DNA from: an uncultured Eubacteriales bacterium
GTDB lineage: Bacteria > Bacillota_A > Clostridia > Christensenellales > Aristaeellaceae
DNA length: 6,178 bases
Direction of reading: 5' to 3'
NCBI GenBank assembly: GCA_900553645.1
Contig: USEE01000092.1
Coordinates: forward strand, 1-6,178
Shown here: positions 1-5,600 of the stretch, one piece after another
Position numbering within the stretch: the stretch's first letter is position 1
Layout: each line of letters starts with the position of its first letter
Notes under the pieces: generated by a model
Told to the model about the DNA's origin: nothing
The model's database searches: none
Seen by the model: the letters and a program-made list of their open reading frames with translations, nothing else
Position numbers and translations under genes: made by a program

Positions 1-10
1 GGAGGAAAAT

Positions 11-589
11 ATGAGCAGCAACTTTTTTGCATATATATCGCGCATGAAGCTGATTAAGCGCTGGGGACTTATGCGCAACACACAGCCCGAAAACGATATG
101 GAGCACTCGATGCAGGTGGTCATGCTGGCGCACGGCATGGGCGTAATCGCCAACCGGCGCTTTGGAGCAAGCGTCGATCTGGGCAGGATAGCCTTAATCG
201 CCGCCTATCACGACGCGTCCGAGGTAATAACCGGTGACATGGCCACGCCCATTAAGTATTTCAGCCCCGACATACGGCGCGCTTACGGCGAGATCGAGCA
301 AATGGCGTGCGGCAGACTCACGGCGATGCTGCCGGAGGACGTACGCGGCGACATCGCTCCCCTGCTAAACCCGGACACGAGCACGCGCGAATACCGCATA
401 GTCAAGGCGGCCGACAAGCTAAGCGCGTACATAAAGTGCGTAGAGGAATTGAAGGCGGGCAACGCCGAGTTCGCGCGCGCCAAGGACGCGATACAGGCGC
501 AGTTGGAGGCGGTCGACCTGCCCGAGCTGCATGAGTTCATCGCGGAGTTCGGATATGGGTTTGCGCTGTCGCTGGACGAGCTGAATTGA
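11..589 (+). CDS. yfbR: YfbR-type 5'-deoxynucleotidase (HD-domain phosphohydrolase)
   Basis: This 192-residue protein is predicted to remove the 5'-phosphate from deoxyribonucleoside monophosphates, a cytosolic step of nucleotide salvage and pool control. It aligns by eye along its whole length with E. coli YfbR (199 residues), shifted by one residue at first. The family's key residues are all present: R17 and W18 in the N-terminal KLIKRWGLMRN motif, H32 in MEHS, the HD pair H67-D68 in YHDASEV, E71, D76 in TGDMATPIKYF, and the last metal ligand D135 in KAADKLSAY. The HD residues bind a divalent metal. The start is well supported: GGAGG at 1-5 lies five bases before the ATG, and the protein begins with the family's typical FFAYISRMKLI. 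The gene is alone on its strand here; what lies upstream is outside the window. It converges on the small gene at 766-1038, with a hairpin terminator between them. Confidence 0.93.
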   Translation: MSSNFFAYISRMKLIKRWGLMRNTQPENDMEHSMQVVMLAHGMGVIANRRFGASVDLGRIALIAAYHDASEVITGDMATPIKYFSPDIRRAYGEIEQMACGRLTAMLPEDVRGDIAPLLNPDTSTREYRIVKAADKLSAYIKCVEELKAGNAEFARAKDAIQAQLEAVDLPELHEFIAEFGYGFALSLDELN

Positions 590-627
590 TGTGATTCGTG
601 CTTTAGCTGAATTGCGGCTGTGCAGGC

Positions 628-636
628 TGTGGATAA
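628..636 (-). promoter_or_regulatory. Lone DnaA-box-like 9-mer
   Basis: TGTGGATAA is the exact reverse complement of the consensus DnaA box TTATCCACA. It lies in non-coding sequence, 52 bases before an AT-rich 12-bp palindrome (691-702, AAAAATATTTTT). Only one consensus box is visible in the window, so this is not an origin. It could be a dispersed DnaA titration or regulatory site, or chance. Confidence 0.25.
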
Positions 637-710
637 GTTTGAAAGGCATTTGTCGCTTCGCGCCTGCGCGTCGCTTACTGCCTGAACTTAAAAAATATTT
701 TTATATGCAG

Positions 711-754
711 AAATCGCGGCTTGCCTGACTTTGCGTCCGGCAATGCCGCGATTT
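711..754. terminator. Hairpin terminator between convergent genes
   Basis: Arm 711-725 (AAATCGCGGCTTGCC) pairs with 739-754 along 15 bp, broken only by one bulged T, around a 13-base loop. On the + strand the stem runs into TTTT, fitting a Rho-independent terminator for the YfbR gene. On the - strand the stem also ends in ATTT, so it may serve the small gene ending at 766 as well. Between 590 and 710 I see no gene, only the DnaA-box-like 9-mer and an AT-rich palindrome. Confidence 0.75.
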
Positions 755-765
755 TAATTGTGCAT

Positions 766-1038
766 TCAGTTCTGCTCAGACATCCAATCGTTCAGCGCCT
801 TTTCGACCATGGCCGCGTCCTTGACGCGCTCGTCCATGTAGTAGCCTTTCAGCTCCTCGCTGTACTTGAGCAGCGCCGCCGCCGGTACGAACGTGCCCTT
901 GGGCGTGAACTCCAGTTCCAGCGTAAGCGCGGGTTCGTTATCGTACAGGTCGAGCGCAAAATGCCTGTCGCCCAGCGACTCCGCGTCCTCGGACGCGGCC
1001 AGCTTTGCTTCCAGCCCGTCAATCGGCTTTATTTTCAT
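766..1038 (-). CDS. Small acidic protein of unknown function
   Basis: This 90-residue protein has no family I recognise. It is probably real: AGGAGA (complement of 1046-1051) stands seven bases before the ATG, it is the only sensible ORF between a terminator and a divergent gene, and codon use looks like that of its neighbours. It is acidic (19 Asp/Glu against 10 Lys/Arg) and has no signal peptide, membrane segment or cysteine, so it is likely cytosolic and soluble. The middle (residues 27-52, HFALDLYDNEPALTLELEF) alternates hydrophobic and polar residues as in beta strands. The C-terminal third (about 53-88) looks helical. It is divergent from the BofC-like gene at 1124, with 85 bases between the two starts that must hold both promoters. 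Function unknown. Confidence 0.7.
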   Translation of the reverse strand: MKIKPIDGLEAKLAASEDAESLGDRHFALDLYDNEPALTLELEFTPKGTFVPAAALLKYSEELKGYYMDERVKDAAMVEKALNDWMSEQN

Positions 1039-1123
1039 ATCATCGTCTCCTAAATTTTGCCAGAATTTCGCCGCCCGCCGACGGGCAAGCTTGTATTAAA
1101 CGAGTCAGCGGAGGCGGTTTATA

Positions 1124-1660
1124 ATGAATTTTCCCAAAATCACGGCGCGCCATTGGCGCATGATAGCGTGCGCGGCAATCACCGCGGCGGCGACGCTCAT
1201 CGCGATACTGTGTATATCGACGGCGCGCGCGCCTGCGGACAATCAGGCGGCACAGCAAAACGTGCGCCTGCCGCGCGGCTCCATGCTCACGCTGCAAACG
1301 ACATATGCGCTATGCGGGCACGAGCTGAGCCAGCAGGAAGCTCTGGTCTGCGAAGGCCGCGACGTAAGCCGCGACGAATTACAGGCGCTCTATCCCGACT
1401 GGCAATTGACCGAATTTTCATCGGATAGCGCGCTGCTCGTCCGCGCGCTTGACGTTCCATGTGAAAAGCACTACCTGATAAAGCTATCGGGCACGCGCCT
1501 TACCATATCGCAATTAAGAAACGGCGAGATGGTTGAGGCGGGCAGCGCCGCGATTGCGCGCGACGCGCTCGACCCGGAGCTTATTCAGCAGCTTGAACGC
1601 GGCAAACTCGCCGACACGCTTGCTCAGGCAGAGGGCGTAATCGAGGATGTGGAAAGCTAA
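1124..1660 (+). CDS. Membrane-anchored BofC-like protein
   Basis: This 178-residue protein has a short basic N-terminus, one hydrophobic segment (about residues 13-33, uncleaved anchor or signal peptide) and an extracytoplasmic domain. The region from about residue 54 resembles clostridial proteins with a BofC C-terminal domain: a Y-x-x-CGH motif (C64, H66), an ELQALYPDW segment (85-93), a CEKHY motif (C113, H116, Y117), then a beta-rich stretch and a DPELIQQLERGKLADTLAQAEGVIEDVES tail matching the family's usual ending in an acidic helix. In Bacillus, BofC restrains the SpoIVB protease in the forespore signalling pathway that controls pro-sigma-K processing; whether this homologue does so is inference. 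GGAGG at 1110-1114 precedes the ATG by nine bases. Its TAA overlaps the recN TAG on the other strand by four bases. The family call rests on pattern memory, not a search. Confidence 0.7.
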   Translation: MNFPKITARHWRMIACAAITAAATLIAILCISTARAPADNQAAQQNVRLPRGSMLTLQTTYALCGHELSQQEALVCEGRDVSRDELQALYPDWQLTEFSSDSALLVRALDVPCEKHYLIKLSGTRLTISQLRNGEMVEAGSAAIARDALDPELIQQLERGKLADTLAQAEGVIEDVES

Positions 1661-3363
1661 GTCGCTGCGTCCAGTTCCGCGCGCCTTTGCCGCGCGGATG
1701 AGAGCATACTGCGCGCATGATTGAGCGACGCTTCATCGTCGCCGCCCATTATGCGCGAAAGTTCGCTCACGCGTTCTTCCTCGTTCAGCCGCCTTACGCC
1801 GGTAAATACGCGCCCGTCTCGTTCGCGCTTTTCGACCAGATATTGCGCGTCGGCCAGCGCCGCGAGCTGTGCCTGATGCGTAATCGCGATTACCTGCCGC
1901 GTACGCGCAATCGAGGCCAGCTTTTCGCCCACGGCCTGGGTTATGCGGCCCGATATGCCGGTGTCGATCTCGTCAAATATCATCGTGCCGATCGAATCCG
2001 CGTCGGCGGCAATCGCCTTTAATGCCAGCATCGTGCGCGAAAGTTCGCCGCCCGACGCGATTTTGCTTAGCGGGCGCGGCGCTTCGCCGGCGTTGGCCGA
2101 CATTGTGAATTCCACCGTATCCCAGCCCAGCGGCGAAAGCGCGCTGGCCTGCCGGTGCTCCTGCACGTCAACATTGAACGACACGCGCGCCATGCCCAGG
2201 TCTTTAAGATGTTCTTTCAGCTTCAGGGCAAAGCGTTCAGCCGCGTCGCGCCGCGCCTGAGTAAGCCGTTCGCACAGCCGTATCAGCGCGGACTGTTCCT
2301 TCTTCAGTTGTTCAACGTAAACCTTGACCTGCCGCTTGGCGTCGGCGATCTGTTCCAGCTCCTCGCCTATGCTTTCGTACTTGGCGATTACGTCACTCAG
2401 CGTCGGGCCGTAGCGCGCCTTGGCGTTGTTAAGCGCGCTCAGTCGGCGCTCCATCCTGTCCATTAACTGCGGGTCGTATTCCTGCGAACTGCGCAGTGCG
2501 TGTACCTCGAACGCCGCATCCTCCAATTGATACAGCATATCACTCAGGCGCGTAGAAAGCTGCTCATAATTCTCGCCCATATCGGCAATCTGCCCCAGCG
2601 CGTTTGCGGCGCGGCGCAGTTGGTCGAGCGCGCTTATGCTGTCTCCGTCCAGCGCCGCGTATGCCTCGGTCAGCGCGTCGGACGACTTTGCGTTTATGCG
2701 CATTTCGCTTAGGCGGGCTTCAATGCGCTCATCCTCGCCGGGCTTCAGCTTGAGCGCTTCCAGTTCCTTCTGCTCAAATTTAAGCAGCTCGACCCGACGC
2801 GCGCTCTCATGCTCGTCCACATTCAGCGCGCGTATGCGGCTGCGCAGGTCGCGCCACACGGCGTACTGGCGTGCGACGGCGGCTTTAAGCTCGTCCAGCT
2901 CGTGCCGCGCAAACGCATCCAGATAGCGGAGCTGCTGCCTTTCATCGGTAAGCGACTGATGCTCGTGCTGGCCGTGCATTTCGACAAGGCACGCGGTTAT
3001 CTGCTTTAACTGACTGAGCGAGGCCAATCTGTCGCCCACGCGTATCGTGTTGCGGCCGTTTGAGGACAACTGGCGCGTTATAAGCAGCTGACCGTCGTCG
3101 TAATCCACGCCCAGCTCGTCCAGTATGTCACACAATTCGTCGTTGCTTTCGTCCAGCGTGAAAAGTGCCTGTACCTCGGCCTGTTCCGCGCCGGTGCGAA
3201 TCAGCTCCCTGTCCGCGCGCCCGCCCAAGGCCAGATCCAGCGAATCGATTATGATCGTCTTGCCCGCGCCGGTTTCGCCGGTCAGCACGTTAAGCCCCGG
3301 CTCCAATTCCAGCGTAAGCCGGTCGATCAGGGCGATATTGCGTATATCCAGCGTCGTCAGCAC
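1657..3363 (-). CDS. recN: DNA repair protein RecN
   Basis: RecN is an SMC-like ATPase that gathers broken DNA ends during recombinational repair of double-strand breaks. At 568 residues this copy is of normal length (about 553 in E. coli, about 576 in Bacillus). The N-terminal half of the ATPase has the usual LDIRNIALIDRLTLELEPGLNVLTGE opening and Walker A GETGAGKT (29-36). A long charged, coiled-coil-like middle follows (roughly 150-390). The C-terminal half has the ABC signature SGGELSR (437-443), Walker B TMIFDE (D464, E465) and the switch histidine in ITHQAQ (H496). The start is GTG at 3363: GGAGG (complement of 3372-3376) lies eight bases before it, and the nearby ATG at 3370 is out of frame. 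It lies 16 bases after argR on the same strand, so the two are almost surely co-transcribed. I see no LexA-type operator before it. Confidence 0.97.
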   Translation of the reverse strand: MLTTLDIRNIALIDRLTLELEPGLNVLTGETGAGKTIIIDSLDLALGGRADRELIRTGAEQAEVQALFTLDESNDELCDILDELGVDYDDGQLLITRQLSSNGRNTIRVGDRLASLSQLKQITACLVEMHGQHEHQSLTDERQQLRYLDAFARHELDELKAAVARQYAVWRDLRSRIRALNVDEHESARRVELLKFEQKELEALKLKPGEDERIEARLSEMRINAKSSDALTEAYAALDGDSISALDQLRRAANALGQIADMGENYEQLSTRLSDMLYQLEDAAFEVHALRSSQEYDPQLMDRMERRLSALNNAKARYGPTLSDVIAKYESIGEELEQIADAKRQVKVYVEQLKKEQSALIRLCERLTQARRDAAERFALKLKEHLKDLGMARVSFNVDVQEHRQASALSPLGWDTVEFTMSANAGEAPRPLSKIASGGELSRTMLALKAIAADADSIGTMIFDEIDTGISGRITQAVGEKLASIARTRQVIAITHQAQLAALADAQYLVEKRERDGRVFTGVRRLNEEERVSELSRIMGGDDEASLNHARSMLSSARQRRAELDAAT

Positions 3364-3371
3364 TTGCCATT

Positions 3372-3376
3372 CCTCC
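3372..3376 (-). promoter_or_regulatory. recN ribosome binding site (decides a GTG start)
   Basis: GGAGG on the - strand, eight bases before GTG at 3363. It sits in the 16-base gap after the argR stop. The ATG at 3370 is too close to it and out of the recN frame, so GTG is the real start. Confidence 0.8.
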
Positions 3377-3379
3377 GCG

Positions 3380-3832
3380 TCACTTCTTTATCATCGCGTT
3401 AAACTTATCCATGACGTTTTGAACGTGTTCCTTGTCCTTGATTACGACAAGTATGGTGTTGTCGCCCGCGAGGGAGCCGACGATTTCGGGCCAGCGCAGC
3501 GAATCGACGGCCTCAGCGGCGGCGTTAGCGCTGCCCGAGAGCGTCTTAATTACGATTATGTTTTCCGCGCTTTGCATCGAAAGCGTGGATTCCGAGAATA
3601 TCCTTATGAAGCGCTCGCTCAGGCCCTTTTCGGCCTTATCGACAGTAGCGTACTTGTATCCACCGTTGTCGGCCAGTACTTTCAACAGGCGCAGTTCCTT
3701 TATATCGCGCGACACCGTCGCCTGGGTTACAACTATGCCGCGCTTGCTAAGCTCGTCGGCCAGTTCCTCCTGAGTTTCAATGTCTGCGGACTCGATAATG
3801 TCCAGTATCATGGCGTGTCGAACCGATTTCAT
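3380..3832 (-). CDS. argR: Arginine repressor ArgR/AhrC
   Basis: This 150-residue transcription factor should bind ARG boxes as an arginine-bound hexamer to repress arginine biosynthesis and, in many Firmicutes, activate its breakdown. The N-terminal winged helix-turn-helix carries ETQEELADEL (19-28) and the family hallmark TQATVSRDIKELRL (36-49). The C-terminal oligomerisation and arginine-binding domain has GSANAAAEAVDSL (100-112) and WPEIVGSLAGDNTILVV (114-130). The usual GDDT of the ligand site reads GDNT here (D124, N125). The start is the ATG at 3832: AGGAGG (complement of 3843-3848) stands ten bases upstream and MKSVRHAMILDII matches the family N-terminus. The frame stays open to an ATG at 3928, but those 32 extra codons run into the mobile-element-like repeat and are not ArgR-like. 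It heads an argR-recN operon; any promoter must lie in or next to the inserted element. Confidence 0.96.
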   Translation of the reverse strand: MKSVRHAMILDIIESADIETQEELADELSKRGIVVTQATVSRDIKELRLLKVLADNGGYKYATVDKAEKGLSERFIRIFSESTLSMQSAENIIVIKTLSGSANAAAEAVDSLRWPEIVGSLAGDNTILVVIKDKEHVQNVMDKFNAMIKK

Positions 3833-3842
3833 CGACAGTATT

Positions 3843-3848
3843 CCTCCT
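3843..3848 (-). promoter_or_regulatory. argR ribosome binding site
   Basis: AGGAGG on the - strand, ten bases before ATG 3832. It fixes the argR start and rules out the longer reading from 3928. Confidence 0.85.
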
Positions 3849-3897
3849 AAATATCGCGCTTCTTTGCGCTGTTTGAGTTTCAGATTAAGGCACAATC

Positions 3898-4060
3898 TAG
3901 AGTGTGTCTCAAGCGGAACAATCCGCAAGTTCGAGCAGATTTTGCGTCAGTTCAAGGAAGAGATCCGAAGGCTTAGCAGCGCTAAGTCGAGCCTTGTGAC
4001 GCAGAAATGGCGCAGCGACGCCCGAAATTGCGTACTCCGGAATTTTTGAGACACACTCTA
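3898..4060. mobile_element. MITE-like palindromic element, 163 bp
   Basis: The ends are perfect 15-bp inverted repeats: 3898-3912 (TAGAGTGTGTCTCAA) and its reverse complement at 4046-4060. Each outer end is TA, so the ends may be a 13-bp GAGTGTGTCTCAA inside a duplicated TA target, as left by IS630/Tc1-mariner-type transposases. The inside is also an imperfect palindrome: 3922-3936 pairs with 4020-4034 at 12 of 15 positions, TGCGTCA (3943-3949) with TGACGCA (3997-4003), AAGGCT (3968-3973) with AGCCTT (3990-3995), and CTTAGC (3972-3977) with GCTAAG (3981-3986) around a 3-base loop. The last two pairings share two bases and compete. It encodes no transposase, so it would be non-autonomous. The family is uncertain. 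A structured RNA with long complementary ends is the main alternative. Confidence 0.65.
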
Positions 4061-4259
4061 AGGCAATTTGCTATTGCAAAGGCGCACTCTCTCCTGCTTA
4101 ACAACAGCCATTTTCCATATGAGCTAACCCTAACGAGCCTTGTCTCAGCATACATATTTTCCCATTTCAGCATCGCACGGCAAATTTTAAGTATGCGCGG
4201 GCGTATGAAAAGCATTCGACAATGCCACAATAATCAGCGCAAGGAGGTGGATTTGCATT
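4061..4259. other. Intergenic region upstream of the lipoprotein gene
   Basis: No gene is visible. It should hold the promoter of the 4260 gene. There is a small palindrome TTTGC-TATT-GCAAA at 4067-4080 next to the mobile-element end, and an inverted pair GCATAC (4148-4153) / GTATGC (4191-4196). A GTATG at 4203-4207 followed 18 bases later by CACAATAAT is loosely like a forespore sigma promoter, but the spacing and match are too weak to call. A very strong Shine-Dalgarno, AAGGAGGTG, lies at 4241-4249. Confidence 0.4.
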
Positions 4260-4826
4260 ATGACAAGGAAGCAGCGGCTGACACTTACACTTGTATTTAC
4301 GTTATGCGTGTGTATGTTGGGATTTACGGGATGCATGAATACGAACGACCGCGCATCGGCGACCGAAGCGCCCACCGCGCAGCCCACGACGCAGCCCATG
4401 ACCGGCGAGGCCGGAGCAGTAGGCGCTAACCCGGACGCAAGCGCCGCGCCGATCGCCAACACGGGCGCGCAGACCGGCGCACAGGCCGCGTATGACTGGA
4501 GCACCAACATAAAGAATGCGACCGACGAGCTTAACCGCATCAGCGAGATAAGCCAGAGCTACATCGTGGTGGACGGCAATGCGGCGATAGTGGGCGTTAC
4601 GTTTGACGCAAGCTATCGCGGCGGGCTGACCGAGCGCATAAGCAGCATGGTGCGGCAGAAGCTGGTAACGCTGGATTCGTCTTTGCAGGACGTGCGCGTG
4701 ACGGCTGAGCCGGAGCAAGTAAAGCTGATACAGCAGTTGTCCGACAAGCTGGCGGGCGGTGCGACCATCGATCAGGTGGACGGCGAATTTCGCAGCATTT
4801 ACTCAAATATAAAGAGTGCGGGTTAA
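4260..4826 (+). CDS. YhcN/YlaJ-family sporulation lipoprotein
   Basis: This 188-residue protein looks like a lipid-anchored extracytoplasmic protein. A basic start (TRKQR) and a hydrophobic stretch (7-22) lead to a lipobox-like FTGC, making C25 the likely lipidated cysteine; Phe at position -3 is atypical. Residues 28-77 form a low-complexity Ala/Thr/Pro/Gly/Gln linker with short repeats. The rest matches the YhcN/YlaJ pattern: an RISEISQSYIVVDGNAAIVGVTF strand region (about 93-115), a helix (TERISSMVRQKL), SLQDVRVTAEPEQVKLIQQLSDKLAGG, and a C-terminal helix. Bacillus members are made in the forespore and found in the spore inner membrane, with roles in germination or outgrowth that are not well defined. 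AAGGAGGTG ends ten bases before the ATG. It is divergent from argR across the mobile-element-like repeat and convergent with the GyrI-like gene. The exact family member is not certain. Confidence 0.85.
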   Translation: MTRKQRLTLTLVFTLCVCMLGFTGCMNTNDRASATEAPTAQPTTQPMTGEAGAVGANPDASAAPIANTGAQTGAQAAYDWSTNIKNATDELNRISEISQSYIVVDGNAAIVGVTFDASYRGGLTERISSMVRQKLVTLDSSLQDVRVTAEPEQVKLIQQLSDKLAGGATIDQVDGEFRSIYSNIKSAG

Positions 4827-4922
4827 GGCTTGCTTTAGACCGTATGTTCGCAGGCTCGGGTGACTTGATGAAGGCATAATCTCAGCGTTTGCGTAAGAAA
4901 ACTTCACCCGAAACCGCAAGCC
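4827..4922. other. Possible structured RNA / 3' untranslated region
   Basis: Two nested perfect inverted repeats follow directly after the lipoprotein stop codon: GGCTTGC (4827-4833) with GCAAGCC (4916-4922), and inside it TCGGGTGA (4856-4863) with TCACCCGA (4904-4911). The apical 40 bases show no further long stem. GCCATG (4920-4925) can also pair with CATGGC (4944-4949), competing with the outer stem. It could be a structured 3' UTR, a small RNA ending at the terminator at 4950-4984, or a decayed repeat. It matches no RNA family I know. Confidence 0.35.
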
Positions 4923-4949
4923 ATGGATGCAGCTGGCCATGAGCATGGC

Positions 4950-4984
4950 AAAGGCGGCGTGTAACCCGTGTACACGCCGCCTTT
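4950..4984. terminator. Strong bidirectional terminator
   Basis: AAAGGCGGCGTGTA (4950-4963) and TACACGCCGCCTTT (4971-4984) form a perfect 14-bp stem around a 7-base loop. Because the stem has A and T tracts at its ends, it gives a U-run in both directions. It separates the convergent lipoprotein (+) and GyrI-like (-) genes, and lies 16 bases past the latter's stop. Confidence 0.9.
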
Positions 4985-5000
4985 ATTGTGCCCTGCCCCA

Positions 5001-5528
5001 TTACTTTTTCTTCGTCTTTTTTACAACGGGTATATAGTAGTCGAATATGATGCGCCCCTGCTCGTCGGGCTTGGTGAAGCGCGGGTTATTATAGCCCTCC
5101 ATCAGCATCAGTCTGTCCATATCAAATTCATAGCCCGAGCGGTCGGCGCGCGCCATTACCAGATCGTGCGCCTGCGCAACCACATACGACGCATCGATTC
5201 CGCGCACATAGCCGCACAGCATCTTGCCCGCAGGCAGTTCCATCACGGTGCAGCCCTCCGGGATTTCCTCCGGCTTTTCGGTAAACAGCATACACATCAG
5301 GTATTCAAAGCAGCTCATATCGCCCGGCCACGAATGGATTATGCCCATGCAGTCGTCCTTGGCATATGCGCCCGGCAGTGCCGCGAGCTTTTCAAACAGG
5401 CCGCTTTCAAACTGTTTGCGCCACTCGGCGGGCAGCGGGTTATCGCCCCCGTTCATCACATGCACCTGCGCGCCCACGGCCCACAGCGCGGGCATATCGA
5501 TTATCTTATGATCTATCAGTTCGGACAT
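5001..5528 (-). CDS. Stand-alone GyrI-like effector-binding domain protein
   Basis: This 175-residue protein resembles the GyrI-like/AraC effector-binding fold, which binds small molecules, usually at the C-terminus of AraC- or MerR-type regulators. The visible pattern is an early strand (HKIIDMPALWAVG), a helix with WRKQFE, then GDMSCFEYLMCM (69-80, with the candidate ligand-site Glu E75), IPEGCTVMELPAGKMLCGYVRG (89-110), and the closing RIIFDYYIPV (158-168) typical of this fold. There is no helix-turn-helix, so it is not a regulator by itself. It could be a sensor, a sequestering protein or, like some single-domain members, an enzyme. The tail KKTKKK is strongly basic. The ATG at 5528 follows AGGAGG (complement of 5535-5540) by six bases; a longer reading from 5600 would run through a terminator hairpin and is unlikely. 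It follows rhaA on the same strand. Confidence 0.75.
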   Translation of the reverse strand: MSELIDHKIIDMPALWAVGAQVHVMNGGDNPLPAEWRKQFESGLFEKLAALPGAYAKDDCMGIIHSWPGDMSCFEYLMCMLFTEKPEEIPEGCTVMELPAGKMLCGYVRGIDASYVVAQAHDLVMARADRSGYEFDMDRLMLMEGYNNPRFTKPDEQGRIIFDYYIPVVKKTKKK

Positions 5529-5534
5529 AGTGCT

Positions 5535-5540
5535 CCTCCT
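5535..5540 (-). promoter_or_regulatory. Ribosome binding site of the GyrI-like gene
   Basis: AGGAGG on the - strand, six bases before ATG 5528. It shows that translation starts there and not at the in-frame ATG at 5600. Confidence 0.85.
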
Positions 5541-5553
5541 AAGCATACTTAAA

Positions 5554-5582
5554 AGGGACGCCGGTTTGTGCGCGGCGCCCCT
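5554..5582 (-). terminator. Rho-independent terminator after rhaA
   Basis: Read on the - strand, AGGGGCGCCG (5582-5573) pairs with CGGCGTCCCT (5563-5554) over 10 bp with one G-U pair and a 9-base loop, followed by TTTT reaching 5551. It lies 18 bases past the rhaA stop and ends only 25 bases before the GyrI-like start, so that gene depends on read-through or on a promoter overlapping the hairpin. Confidence 0.85.
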
Positions 5583-5600
5583 CTTTAATTTCACTCGCAA

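Noticed and set aside
721..1053. A 110-codon + strand ORF over the small gene
   Set aside because: It lies antisense to 766-1038, has no ribosome binding site and starts inside a terminator hairpin; its composition is that of a shadow frame.
1717..3009. Several + strand ORFs of 66-105 codons across recN
   Set aside because: All are antisense to the clearly conserved recN frame and lack ribosome binding sites or recognisable domains.
3833..3928. An N-terminal extension of ArgR to an ATG at 3928
   Set aside because: The 32 extra codons run into the MITE-like element, do not resemble ArgR, and a strong AGGAGG sits right before the family-typical start at 3832.
4203..4234. A forespore sigma-G/F promoter before the lipoprotein gene
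   Set aside because: GTATG and CACAATAAT are only partly consensus and are 18 bases apart, more than usual; it stays a weak possibility.
4837..4850. A LexA-box-like sequence (AGACCGTATGTTCG)
   Set aside because: It matches 8 of 10 consensus positions, which is expected by chance in a window this size, and it lies downstream of a lipoprotein gene, not before an SOS gene.
4864..4915. A hammerhead ribozyme, suggested by CTTGATGA and a later CGAAAC
   Set aside because: The core needs CUGAUGA, here there is an extra T, and the long stem in this region starts before that box instead of between it and GAAA, so the topology is wrong.
4968..5552. A 194-codon + strand ORF antisense to the GyrI-like gene
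   Set aside because: It is His/Arg/Ala-rich, typical of an antisense shadow in GC-rich DNA, and begins inside a terminator; the - strand protein shows family motifs.
5529..5600. An extension of the GyrI-like protein to an ATG at 5600
   Set aside because: The stretch is a terminator hairpin, and AGGAGG lies six bases before ATG 5528.
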